The position numbers and the translations under genes are program-made. Of a stretch of DNA of 23,400 nt, positions 6,568-12,984 are shown in pieces; within the stretch, counting starts at the first letter, position 1, and every line of letters starts with the position of its first letter. Source of the DNA: a virus; the IMG/VR virus record IMGVR_UViG_3300022698_000145, positions 1 to 23,400 of that record; one strand, written 5' to 3'. The notes under the pieces were generated by a model. The model did no database searches and was not told where the DNA came from. It saw only the letters and a list, made by a program, of their open reading frames with translations.

Positions 6568-7220
6568 TGAGAAATGTGATTGGTATTTGTGGGTTGATTG
6601 GTTCTGGAAAAGGAACCGTTGCTGACATGCTTATTGAAGAGCATGGGTATGTTAAAATCTCTTTTGCCGATGCACTGAAAGATGGCGTTGCCTCTATGTT
6701 CGGATGGGAACGTGCACTACTTGAGGGCGACACAGTTGAGAGCCGAGAGTGGCGCGAGAAGCCCGATGCATACTGGTCTCAGAAGACCGGCGAAGAAATT
6801 ACCCCACGTTTGGTTCTACAGAAGTTCGGAACCGAGTGTATGCGTGAGGGGTTTCATGATAACGTTTGGGTCAATATCGTAGAAAAGAAAATCCTTGATA
6901 ATCCTGACACCAATTTCGTTATCCCTGATACTCGGTTCAGTAATGAAATTGGTATGATCAGAAACATCGGCGGAACCGTATGGCAGGTTCGTCGTGGTGA
7001 GTTACCTGAGTGGTGGAACAATGCATTAGAAACCAACTTGGCTGGTCGAGATCATGAGTGGATCGTTTTTGACGAAGGGATTCACATGGAAGTCAGCTAT
7101 CCTGCTGTTCACAAGAGCGAGTGGGGTTGGGTTAATCATGACAGAGCATTTGACGCAATAATCAAAAACGACGGAACCCTCGAAGAACTTAAAAATAAAA
7201 TCACAAATTTTCTAAAATAA
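6567..7220 (+). CDS. 1: Deoxynucleoside monophosphate kinase (T4 gp1-like)
   Basis: This enzyme should phosphorylate deoxynucleoside monophosphates to diphosphates for phage DNA synthesis, using ATP. The P-loop GLIGSGKGT is at residues 9-17. It is followed by ISFADALKDGVASMFGW, the EGxxxESREWRE acceptor-binding region (about 53-63), and the RLVLQKFGTECMREGFHDNVW and IPDTRFSNEI segments typical of T4 gene 1 kinases. At 217 residues it is close to the usual size (T4, 241). It is translationally coupled to the preceding SH3-like gene. Its TAA stop lies inside the AAAATAA head of the next promoter cassette. In T4 the enzyme also accepts hydroxymethyl-dCMP; whether that applies here cannot be told from the sequence. 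Confidence 0.92.
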   Translation: MRNVIGICGLIGSGKGTVADMLIEEHGYVKISFADALKDGVASMFGWERALLEGDTVESREWREKPDAYWSQKTGEEITPRLVLQKFGTECMREGFHDNVWVNIVEKKILDNPDTNFVIPDTRFSNEIGMIRNIGGTVWQVRRGELPEWWNNALETNLAGRDHEWIVFDEGIHMEVSYPAVHKSEWGWVNHDRAFDAIIKNDGTLEELKNKITNFLK

Positions 7221-7251
7221 GTGTTGTCTTTCTCGATCAGTGAGGTATAAT
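7214..7251 (+). promoter_or_regulatory. Repeated sigma70-type promoter cassette, subtype 1
   Basis: AAAATAAGTG is followed by -35 TTGTCT (7224-7229), 16 bases and a perfect -10 TATAAT (7246-7251), then a GAGAGG ribosome binding site. It is nearly identical over more than 50 bases to the copy at 15242-15279. Confidence 0.85.
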
Positions 7252-7278
7252 GGCTGTATTGAATGAGAGGGATATGTT

Positions 7279-7416
7279 ATGACAACGCTGTATTTTCTAT
7301 ATATTTTTGCTGATGTCATCATTGATAGTTGGAATGCGTCGACTGCCCCTAAAAAAGATTCAGCTGCACTGATTCGTGAATGGGCAGTTGAAGTTGAAAA
7401 AGAATTGGGTCGATAG
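7279..7416 (+). CDS. Small hypothetical protein, 45 residues
   Basis: This is the first ORF after the promoter cassette; GAGAGGG lies upstream of its ATG. An alternative ATG at 7274 is out of frame. The product has a hydrophobic N-terminus (MTTLYFLYIFADVIID) and a charged helix. It may be peripheral to or anchored in the membrane. No family is recognised. Confidence 0.55.
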   Translation: MTTLYFLYIFADVIIDSWNASTAPKKDSAALIREWAVEVEKELGR

Positions 7417-7425
7417 GAGATGATT

Positions 7426-7875
7426 ATGAACAACACAAATACCGTATTTATTATTGAAACGCATTACTTTGAGGACTATGGCAATTGCGTCAAAGCCAAA
7501 GGTACTCGTCGCATTCGTGTCGAGTGTGATTACATTGAAGAGGCTCGTGAAGTTGCTGAGATGTTCAGTGATAACATGGAGTTCGTGGTCGACGTTTACA
7601 CTGTGAACGCGAACATCCTTGCCGAAGAAGATATGGTCTTCGCTGAGATGGAAGCATATGCCCCCACCCGAACAGTTCCTACTGTAGTTCGCCGTGGCAA
7701 CTATAGCAGTGATTGGTATCTCAAGCGTGGGTACGTTGTCAACAGCAACGAGGATCGCCCTGAGTTCAAACACTTGGCAGGTAAGTTCTGTGGTTGGGTT
7801 GATAACCTCAGTATCGGTAAGTGTGTGTTGAAGATCCAAGGGGATAAGCGAATCCCCATGGAGATGGCACTATGA
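7426..7875 (+). CDS. Hypothetical protein, 149 residues
   Basis: ATG 7426 is preferred because AGGAG (7415-7419) directly abuts the in-frame ATG at 7420 and sits six bases before this one. The soluble acidic product opens with TVFIIETHYFEDYGN, a pattern I associate with small unannotated phage proteins, and has two central acidic helices. There is no catalytic motif. It overlaps the next gene in ATGA. An antisense ORF of 159 codons lies across it but lacks a ribosome site. The function is unknown. Confidence 0.7.
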   Translation: MNNTNTVFIIETHYFEDYGNCVKAKGTRRIRVECDYIEEAREVAEMFSDNMEFVVDVYTVNANILAEEDMVFAEMEAYAPTRTVPTVVRRGNYSSDWYLKRGYVVNSNEDRPEFKHLAGKFCGWVDNLSIGKCVLKIQGDKRIPMEMAL

Positions 7876-8243
7876 TGTCAATTGAAGGGGGTGGTTCATA
7901 CACCCCCGACTATTGGGTAGTTGTAAAGGTGTTTCGCGAAGACGGATCGCCATACTATCGCCTTGTTTGCTCTTGGTCTGGCGGATATCTCGACGGCGAT
8001 TCTTGGCAGATCAACAGCGGAATTGTCGAGATGGAAGACGTTGGTGAACATTATATTGTTCACGGAAAGAGCGGTAGCAGATATCAGGTCTATAAAGATT
8101 CATATGGACTACGCGACTCAATGATGCCGATCGTTGATACGCTTTGTGATTACTTCAGAGCCTACTCTGACGAGCTGGTACTCGAAGACAGAGAAGATTG
8201 GACGTTGTTCTTCACCGACCCTCAACTGGAGTTGCCGCTATGA
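7872..8243 (+). CDS. Conserved small phage protein, 123 residues
   Basis: The product contains YTPDYWVVVKVF, WSGGYLDGDSWQINSGI (about 35-51) and GKSGSRYQVYKDSYGL. This combination recalls a recurrent hypothetical family of T4-like marine phages. It is beta-rich and soluble, with no active site visible. It starts at ATGA overlapping the previous stop and ends at ATGA overlapping the next start. Three genes (7426-8461) are thus chained by 4-base overlaps and must be co-translated. Confidence 0.75.
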   Translation: MMSIEGGGSYTPDYWVVVKVFREDGSPYYRLVCSWSGGYLDGDSWQINSGIVEMEDVGEHYIVHGKSGSRYQVYKDSYGLRDSMMPIVDTLCDYFRAYSDELVLEDREDWTLFFTDPQLELPL

Positions 8244-8461
8244 GCCATACTCTCGAAATGACAGATGAGCAATACGATGCATATCTGAAAATGCTGGAAA
8301 TTCTTAGACATACCATGCCCGACCAAACTGGTGGTTATTTCATTTGTGGTGAGGGTGGTGACAAAGATGAATGGGGGTTGCCCGAGGTAATCGTGGTATG
8401 TCCTGCCATGGGTATGAGTGAGTCTGTGGTCTATCGTAAAGTCGAAAATAATTCAAAATAA
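8240..8461 (+). CDS. Small hypothetical protein, 73 residues
   Basis: The ATG at 8240 overlaps the preceding TGA. The longer frame from 8198 is a shadow inside the upstream gene. The product has a helical N-terminus (MTDEQYDAYLKMLEILR) followed by GGYFICGEGGDKDEWGLPE. It ends Asn-Asn-Ser-Lys-stop, where TCAAAATAA is the head of the next promoter cassette. No family is recognised. Confidence 0.65.
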   Translation: MSHTLEMTDEQYDAYLKMLEILRHTMPDQTGGYFICGEGGDKDEWGLPEVIVVCPAMGMSESVVYRKVENNSK

Positions 8462-8492
8462 GTGTTGACTTCCTCCACGAGCATAGTACAAT
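8455..8492 (+). promoter_or_regulatory. Repeated sigma70-type promoter cassette, subtype 2
   Basis: AAAATAAGTG is followed by -35 TTGACT (8465-8470), 16 bases and -10 TACAAT (8487-8492), then GGGTGCATAACTTGAGAGG. It differs from the copy at 10200-10237 by a single base over the promoter. It overlaps the last codons of the upstream gene. Confidence 0.85.
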
Positions 8493-8520
8493 GGGTGCAT
8501 AACTTGAGAGGGAAACCACT

Positions 8521-8733
8521 ATGACTAACATCGACTTCAACACTATGACTGACCTAGAGTTCACTAACCTGATGCTGTCAGGTCGCGTAATGACTTTAGT
8601 GCGTGATGAAATCATCACAGCTCCTGAAGCAAAAGAGATAATCGACACTTATGGCGACGACATGAACTTGGTTCGTGAGTGGATTGAAGCAAAGGAAGAG
8701 CTAGTTCCTATGATTGAACTGGACATGATCTAA
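8521..8733 (+). CDS. Small acidic hypothetical protein, 70 residues
   Basis: This is the first gene after the promoter at 8455, with GAGAGGG nine bases before the ATG. The product is acidic and mostly helical (DLEFTNLMLSGRVM, PEAKEIIDTYGDD). It ends in TAATG shared with the next gene. The function is unknown. Confidence 0.7.
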   Translation: MTNIDFNTMTDLEFTNLMLSGRVMTLVRDEIITAPEAKEIIDTYGDDMNLVREWIEAKEELVPMIELDMI

Positions 8734-8900
8734 TGAAAGTATACACCATATCAAATGTTTACCCTGATGGTGAGAAGGAGTTGATTCACATCTACAGTGA
8801 TCTGCGGAAAGCAGAAGAGAAAGTGTCATACTTACTCAAAGACATGTATGGCGATGAAGAAGACTTGGTCGTGGATGAGTGGGAAGTTGAAGGAAAATAA
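8733..8900 (+). CDS. Small acidic hypothetical protein, 55 residues
   Basis: It starts on the ATG sharing a base with the previous stop and ends two bases before the next ATG. The product MKVYTISNVYPDGEKELIHI has a beta-hairpin-like start and an acidic tail (GDEEDLVVDEWEVEG). Tight packing on both sides supports it. No family is recognised. Confidence 0.6.
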   Translation: MKVYTISNVYPDGEKELIHIYSDLRKAEEKVSYLLKDMYGDEEDLVVDEWEVEGK

Positions 8901-8901
8901 T

Positions 8902-9321
8902 ATGAAAGAAACTATGTTTTACATCCACAACATTGATAATGACGAAAAAACTGCATATGTGAAGTTTGGAATCACTTCTCACTACTTTCAGTTTGATGGT
9001 GATGAGCCAACCCAAGAAGAAGCAAGGCTTGCTATCGTTGATGCGATGGCTCGCGAGCATGGCACGATGAGAAAAGGCGATCTTGAATTTCTTGACAATA
9101 CTGACAAAGATCGTTCGGCAGAGATTATAGGATGGTCGGAAGACGCTCGTGGTCCGTACTGTTGGACAATATGTTGGTTTAAAAAAGACAGTGAAGGATA
9201 CAATCTAGAGTCTGTTGGTAGTCGTATGGTATCTGAAGATATAAATCAAGAAGACTTTATGGCATTGGTCAAATATGCATTTGCTGTGCTGAATGCTAAA
9301 TTTGAATTGGAGAAAAACTAA
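8902..9321 (+). CDS. Hypothetical protein, 139 residues
   Basis: ATG 8902 follows AAGGA and the previous stop. The same frame runs upstream to 8797, but that part overlaps the well-supported 8733-8900 gene and is rejected. The product is soluble, mixed alpha/beta and acidic, with motif-like stretches AYVKFGITSHYFQFDG and GPYCWTICWFKKDSEG. No family is recognised. The stop overlaps the next ATG (TAATG). Confidence 0.7.
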   Translation: MKETMFYIHNIDNDEKTAYVKFGITSHYFQFDGDEPTQEEARLAIVDAMAREHGTMRKGDLEFLDNTDKDRSAEIIGWSEDARGPYCWTICWFKKDSEGYNLESVGSRMVSEDINQEDFMALVKYAFAVLNAKFELEKN

Positions 9322-9431
9322 TGAAAGACTATGATTGGACGCTCGGTGTTGATGTAACAATCAAGTTCATCGACCTGTCTGCAAAACTTTTTGTCATTGT
9401 CGCTTGTGCTGAGTATTTGGGCTGGGCATGA
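9321..9431 (+). CDS. Small possibly membrane-associated protein, 36 residues
   Basis: A short ORF is chained by TAATG to the gene before and by ATGA to the gene after. A moderately hydrophobic segment (LFVIVACAEYLGWA) occupies the C-terminal half. The two overlaps make translation likely, but the size limits confidence. Confidence 0.5.
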   Translation: MKDYDWTLGVDVTIKFIDLSAKLFVIVACAEYLGWA

Positions 9432-9766
9432 GTTACTGTCGTTGGGGTAATCCGGTACCTGAAATGACACCGGATGTTGACCTATCCAATAAAAAGATGG
9501 TGGAAATATATGAGCAAGGCGGATACTCTGCATGGAAAGATTATAAAGAACGTACTGGCGCAATGTTTTCAGAAGCATACGTTTATGAACGTGTCCATGG
9601 AGGCTTCATTTGCCAGTGGCAACACGAACCTGACTTTGTTTGCGATACGCCCAAAGAAATGGCAGACTATCTCACAGAACAAAAAGCAAAGGGTAAACTA
9701 ATTCCACAATCTGCTATTGATTGCTTATACTACGAGGTTGATAACTACGAGGCTGGTCGTGATTGA
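9428..9766 (+). CDS. Conserved phage protein with MSYCRW start
   Basis: The 112-residue product begins MSYCRWGNP and later has YVYERVHGGFICQW (about 52-65). The MSYCR(W/F)...VYVYE...GGF(I/V)C pattern recurs in small proteins of many phages and plasmids of unknown role. The Cys residues may bind metal or form a redox pair, but this is not shown. It begins at an ATGA overlap and its end overlaps the next gene. Confidence 0.75.
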   Translation: MSYCRWGNPVPEMTPDVDLSNKKMVEIYEQGGYSAWKDYKERTGAMFSEAYVYERVHGGFICQWQHEPDFVCDTPKEMADYLTEQKAKGKLIPQSAIDCLYYEVDNYEAGRD

Positions 9767-10061
9767 GTACAGCACCAACTGGATGGGTCCAATCAGTAAG
9801 GGATGGTACGAACAAAACGGGGTCGATCACGAGAAGCTAAATTACTCTGGTGGTCGCATTGACGTCTACGGACTTGATACGAGAGAGTACTGGGGCGGAA
9901 AGCATGAGTACTCTCTACCGATAATGCGAACAGAAGATTGGAACGACTTCAGTGATTGGTTGGACGACTTTGAGACAGAAACGCTCTGGTCATTTGAACA
10001 GATAATGGAAGAGTATCTACAGGATACAGGACACGTAATACGGTGGTGGAAAGATGATTAA
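9759..10061 (+). CDS. Conserved small phage protein with GTG start
   Basis: GTG 9759, preceded by GAGG at six bases, gives MIEYSTNWMGPISKGWYEQ as the N-terminus. This matches a recurrent phage hypothetical family (I/VxYxTNWMGP...WY...SGGRIDVYG...MRxEDWNxFxxWLDxFET). The frame continues upstream to an ATG at 9717, but that part lies inside the previous gene. At 100 residues it is soluble and aromatic-rich. The function is unknown. Its end overlaps the next ORF by 8 bases. Confidence 0.75.
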   Translation: MIEYSTNWMGPISKGWYEQNGVDHEKLNYSGGRIDVYGLDTREYWGGKHEYSLPIMRTEDWNDFSDWLDDFETETLWSFEQIMEEYLQDTGHVIRWWKDD

Positions 10062-10206
10062 ATATGTAATTGAAGAGCAAGAAGGTGTGTTTCACCTGTA
10101 CTCTATAGTACCAACTGACTTTGCGGGCGATGCCAAGAACTGGATCTGTAGTGGAACTGAAGTATTCTGCGAACTGCAAAGAAATCGACTAGAAAATTCA
10201 AAATAA
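10054..10206 (+). CDS. Small hypothetical protein, 50 residues
   Basis: The ATG overlaps the previous gene's end. GGTGG lies at 10043-10047, six bases upstream. The product MIKYVIEEQEGVFHLYSIVP ends Glu-Asn-Ser-Lys-stop, again formed by the TCAAAATAA head of the promoter cassette. The function is unknown. Confidence 0.6.
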   Translation: MIKYVIEEQEGVFHLYSIVPTDFAGDAKNWICSGTEVFCELQRNRLENSK

Positions 10207-10237
10207 GTGTTGACTTCCTCCACGAGTATAGTACAAT
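10200..10237 (+). promoter_or_regulatory. Repeated sigma70-type promoter cassette, subtype 2
   Basis: The -35 is TTGACT (10210-10215) and the -10 TACAAT (10232-10237), 16 bases apart, preceded by AAAATAAGTG and followed by GGGTGCATAA. It is almost identical to 8455-8492 and drives a gene set different from that one. Confidence 0.85.
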
Positions 10238-10268
10238 GGGTGCATAAATTGATTGAGAGGTACTTATT

Positions 10269-10397
10269 ATGAGTTGGGCAAATTTCTGGAATAGCGATGT
10301 GATTATCAATGTTACTGTGCACCCAAGCATTATCATGGGCGGGATCGTTCTAGCTGGTTTGGCTTATGGTCTGTATCGTGAGATGAAGAATGCATAA
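10269..10397 (+). CDS. Small single-span membrane protein, 42 residues
   Basis: This is the first ORF after the promoter, with TTGAGAGG upstream of the ATG. The sequence MSWANFWNSDVIIN is followed by a hydrophobic segment (about residues 19-35: PSIIMGGIVLAGLAYGL) and a short positive tail YREMKNA. This predicts one inner-membrane helix. Its end overlaps the next gene by 8 bases. Confidence 0.65.
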   Translation: MSWANFWNSDVIINVTVHPSIIMGGIVLAGLAYGLYREMKNA

Positions 10398-10578
10398 GCT
10401 TGAGCTGTATGCAGTTATGGTCATGATTGAAGACTCTTGGGTGTACGTCACCTACATGTGTGACGGAAAACCAGAACCTCTTGTGTTCAATAACTCTATT
10501 GACGCTGAAGATTATGCTGAAGTCTGGCGCATCAAGGATAAAGGTGCAGCCAAAGTTGTTATCTATAAAGGTGAGTAA
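10390..10578 (+). CDS. Small hypothetical protein, 62 residues
   Basis: The start overlaps the end of the membrane protein gene; GTGAGATGAAGA upstream gives a usable ribosome site. The product (LYAVMVMIEDSWVYVTYMCDG, then an acidic helix and AKVVIYKG) looks like a small alpha/beta fold. No family is recognised. The next gene's start codon follows its stop directly. Confidence 0.65.
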   Translation: MHKLELYAVMVMIEDSWVYVTYMCDGKPEPLVFNNSIDAEDYAEVWRIKDKGAAKVVIYKGE

Positions 10579-10779
10579 TTGGCAAGATCAAAATGCACTC
10601 GGTGCACCTCCACAAAAACTTCGGTGAAGACCGAAAGTATCAAAATGAATAAACTTGCCGAAAAGGTCGAAGTGGTATATACTACATGTAAGGATTGCGG
10701 GTCTGAGATCTGCACCAAGGCACAGATAAATAAAAATCGAAGAACTTACAAAAAGATGTTGAAAGCGATAGGAGAATAG
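10579..10779 (+). CDS. Small putative zinc-ribbon protein with TTG start
   Basis: TTG 10579 directly follows the previous TAA, with GGTGAG just upstream. The TTG start is favoured because it includes the first of two CxxC pairs (CTRC at 6-9 and CKDC, about 37-40, followed by GSEIC), which together could hold one zinc. Starting at the internal ATG 10645 would lose the first pair. The remainder is strongly basic (KNRRTYKKMLKAIG), suggesting nucleic-acid binding. That is inference. Confidence 0.55.
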   Translation: MARSKCTRCTSTKTSVKTESIKMNKLAEKVEVVYTTCKDCGSEICTKAQINKNRRTYKKMLKAIGE

Positions 10780-10780
10780 T

Positions 10781-11026
10781 ATGAATCGTGATGATATTGT
10801 GAGCGTGTTGAACGAGAAGGTTACTGACTTCTCTTATAAGAAAGCTGATGGTGAATTGCGCCAAGCTAAAGGTACACGAATGTTATCAGAAGTCCCTGCC
10901 GAGAAGCTACCTAAGAGCGAGGACTCAAAAGAAAACGCTCAAACCGTGCGTTACTATGACATGAACTCTGACGGCTGGCGTTCGTTTCGAGTAGAGAACT
11001 TTGTGGGGTTTGCTGATGAGTCTTGA
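10781..11026 (+). CDS. SH3-barrel-like small phage protein (paralogue 2)
   Basis: This 81-residue protein shares FSYKKADGELRQAKGT and TVRYYDMNSDGWRSFRVENF with the protein at 6313-6567, in the same order and spacing. The family is the small phage proteins labelled SH3 beta-barrel fold. AGGAG precedes the ATG by six bases. It overlaps the start of the GT4 gene by 11 bases, so the two are coupled. The role is unknown. Both paralogues lie just upstream of an enzyme gene (dNMP kinase and GT4). Confidence 0.8.
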   Translation: MNRDDIVSVLNEKVTDFSYKKADGELRQAKGTRMLSEVPAEKLPKSEDSKENAQTVRYYDMNSDGWRSFRVENFVGFADES

Positions 11027-11981
11027 AGATATTTCTGACAACGAAGTGATTGGACCAACCGAAGACGGCACATACTCAGAAGCTAACGGCGGAACCGAGA
11101 TGATGAGTCGTGGTCTTGTTGAGCGTATTGACCCAGAATTGCTTGAGCAGTTCAATATCATTAAGTCACGTGTTCGTCATGTAGACGATCAGAAGAAAAA
11201 CGTTTTGTGGTTGCATGATACATGGGATGACCCAGAGTCTCAGCATTTGCGCTCCAAGGAAAGTCGTTCTCGATTCGACAAGCTGGTGTTTGTATCAAAC
11301 TATCAGTTCCAAACATACCATATAACTCATGGTGTTCCTTATGCCGAGTCTATTGTGCTTAAGAATGCGATTGAGCCGATTGAATTCAAAGTCAAGCCCA
11401 AAGATCAAATCCGTTTGATCTATCACACAACACCTCATCGTGGTCTACAGTTGCTTGTTCCTGTCATGGAAGAACTAGCTAAGATTCATGGGGATAAGAT
11501 TCACCTTGACATCTATTCGTCGTTTGAGGCGTATGGTTGGAAAGAGCGTGACGAACCGTACCTCGACCTGTTTGAGCGTGCGAGACAGCACCCCAATATG
11601 ACGTACCACGGTTATCAACCTAACCACGTTGTAAGAAAGGCACTACAAGAAGCACACATCTTTGCGTATCCAAACATTTGGCCAGAGACGTCATGCATTG
11701 CAGCTATTGAGGCGATGAGTGCTGGGTGTGAGATTGTCTGCCCGAATCATGCAGCATTACCGGAAACGCTGGCGGGTTTTGGTACGATGTATCAGTTCAG
11801 CGAAGATATGAACTATCATGCAAACGTATTCGCCAATGTGCTACACCAAGCCATCGGTCGTCACTACGATGAAGACAACCAAAAGAAGTTGATGTTCCAG
11901 AAGAACTACATTGACAATTTCTACAACTGGGATGTCCGTGCCGCTGAATGGACTGGTATGTTGAGGGGTTTGTCAAAATAA
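11016..11981 (+). CDS. GT4-type glycosyltransferase
   Basis: This 321-residue GT-B enzyme should transfer a sugar from a nucleotide donor. The N-terminal domain carries EANGGTEMM (about 22-30), seen in many GT4 enzymes. The C-terminal donor domain has the E-x7-E motif in WPETSCIAAIEAMSAG (Glu 224 and Glu 232), followed by PNHAALPE. No membrane segment is visible. ATG 11016 overlaps the upstream SH3-like gene; an earlier in-frame ATG at 11001 lies deeper within that gene. With the enzyme at 212-1903 and the protein at 14458, it suggests phage-directed glycosylation, but the acceptor is unknown. Confidence 0.85.
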   Translation: MSLEDISDNEVIGPTEDGTYSEANGGTEMMSRGLVERIDPELLEQFNIIKSRVRHVDDQKKNVLWLHDTWDDPESQHLRSKESRSRFDKLVFVSNYQFQTYHITHGVPYAESIVLKNAIEPIEFKVKPKDQIRLIYHTTPHRGLQLLVPVMEELAKIHGDKIHLDIYSSFEAYGWKERDEPYLDLFERARQHPNMTYHGYQPNHVVRKALQEAHIFAYPNIWPETSCIAAIEAMSAGCEIVCPNHAALPETLAGFGTMYQFSEDMNYHANVFANVLHQAIGRHYDEDNQKKLMFQKNYIDNFYNWDVRAAEWTGMLRGLSK

Positions 11982-11984
11982 CCC

Positions 11985-12013
11985 TTTACTTTCTTTCTGT
12001 TCTAGCGTATTAT
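11985..12013 (+). promoter_or_regulatory. Sigma70-type promoter, weaker relative of the cassette
   Basis: TTTACT (11985-11990), a 17-base spacer and TATTAT (12008-12013) follow TCAAAATAA, which carries the GT4 stop codon. It drives the gene at 12039. Confidence 0.6.
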
Positions 12014-12038
12014 TGATGCTTAAATTATGGAGTAAATT

Positions 12039-12560
12039 ATGACTGAAGTGTATAAGCGTAAGAAGATCCGCAAGGCTCGTAAACCAATGTCGCCAGAACA
12101 GAAAGAAGCTGCAGCAAAGCGTCTTGCTGAGGCTCGTGCAAAACGCCAAGCAGCAAACCCGCCACAATACAAAAACATTCACCACACTGTCCGTGACCTT
12201 GATGACGACCATGCATTGAGTATGAAGAACGTCAAGGAATGGATCAAGACACAGAAAGAAATCGCATCAACCCAACGTGCTGCTGTGAAGGCTAACGTTA
12301 AAGGTGCGCTTGCTCGCCTTGCTCAAACTGAAGGTTATATCCGCTACATGCAATCATACTTGCAAGACGGTATCTGGCGCGACAGTCATTATGGTGAGCA
12401 TCGAGAGATGCGCATGGGTTACTACTGCGTTCAAAATGCATATGATGAAAACGGTGAGCCCAAACGCACTATTGGTATTTGGTATCAAGACCTTGGTGGC
12501 GAATGGACTTATGAAATGGAACAAGAGGCACTTAAAAAGAGGAACTCTAAAGATGGGTAA
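12039..12560 (+). CDS. Conserved T4-like phage protein with basic N-terminus
   Basis: This 173-residue protein starts with a lysine/arginine-rich stretch (KRKKIRKARKPMSPEQKEAA), then Ala/Lys-rich helix to about residue 45. A more structured part follows with TEGYIRYMQSYLQDGIWRDSHYGEHRE (given here as TEGYIRYMQSYLQ and DGIWRDSHYGEHRE) and IGIWYQDLGGEW. I recall similar proteins in T4-like marine phages without a function. The charge suggests nucleic-acid contact. SD TGGAG precedes the ATG. It overlaps the next gene by 8 bases. Confidence 0.75.
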   Translation: MTEVYKRKKIRKARKPMSPEQKEAAAKRLAEARAKRQAANPPQYKNIHHTVRDLDDDHALSMKNVKEWIKTQKEIASTQRAAVKANVKGALARLAQTEGYIRYMQSYLQDGIWRDSHYGEHREMRMGYYCVQNAYDENGEPKRTIGIWYQDLGGEWTYEMEQEALKKRNSKDG

Positions 12561-12936
12561 AGTTATTGGTCTATTTAACAAGAATAAAGCAGAAGACGAA
12601 GAACCGATCTCAAAAACCATTGTAAAGGATGACGAAGGTAATGTGTTGGAGCACGAAGAACTTGACGAACTAGCCAATAATTGGTGTGTTGAGTTTATGA
12701 ACCAATTGTATGATGCTGATATTGGTGGGGATACTGACGAAGAACTCCGTGATCAGTCTTACTTCTTTGAAGCTTTGAAAGCTTTGTTATATCGAGCGCA
12801 TGACGTGAAGCATCCGTTCCACGAAATGATTGACAAATGTATTCGTGTTCAAGTGAATGAAGACGGTTCATTTGATGCTTGGTGGATCAACAGCGAAAAC
12901 GAAGAAAGCGAAGACGATGAAGAACTTGACGAATAG
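12553..12936 (+). CDS. Acidic hypothetical phage protein, 127 residues
   Basis: ATG 12553, with GAGG nine bases before, is the likely start; the longer frame from 12304 runs inside the previous gene. The product is very acidic, ending EESEDDEELDE, with a middle helix around LYRAHDVKHPFHEMIDKC. No family is recognised. It sits between a basic conserved protein and RNase H in a run of T4-like genes. Confidence 0.7.
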   Translation: MGKVIGLFNKNKAEDEEPISKTIVKDDEGNVLEHEELDELANNWCVEFMNQLYDADIGGDTDEELRDQSYFFEALKALLYRAHDVKHPFHEMIDKCIRVQVNEDGSFDAWWINSENEESEDDEELDE

Positions 12937-12950
12937 ACCAAAATGGTTTA

Positions 12951-12959
12951 TGCTATAAA
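12951..12959 (+). promoter_or_regulatory. Possible extended -10 promoter for the RNase H gene
   Basis: TGCTATAAA matches the extended -10 pattern TGnTATAAA, 26 bases before the RNase H ATG. No correctly spaced -35 is visible; TTGACG at 12926-12931 is too far. This is a weak call. Confidence 0.35.
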
Positions 12960-12984
12960 CTCGTAAATAAATTGAGATATTAAA

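Noticed and set aside
7360-7839. Antisense ORF of 159 codons across the gene at 7426
   Set aside because: It has no ribosome site, covers a well-supported sense gene and two operon junctions, and its protein looks like a codon shadow rich in Thr, Val and Ile.
8797-8901. Upstream extension of the gene at 8902
   Set aside because: It lies in another frame inside the well-packed gene at 8733-8900, and AAGGA points to ATG 8902.
12354-12677. Antisense ORF of 107 codons with a serine run near its N-terminus
   Set aside because: The serine run is the shadow of the acidic GAA/GAC codons of the sense gene at 12553, and no ribosome site is present.
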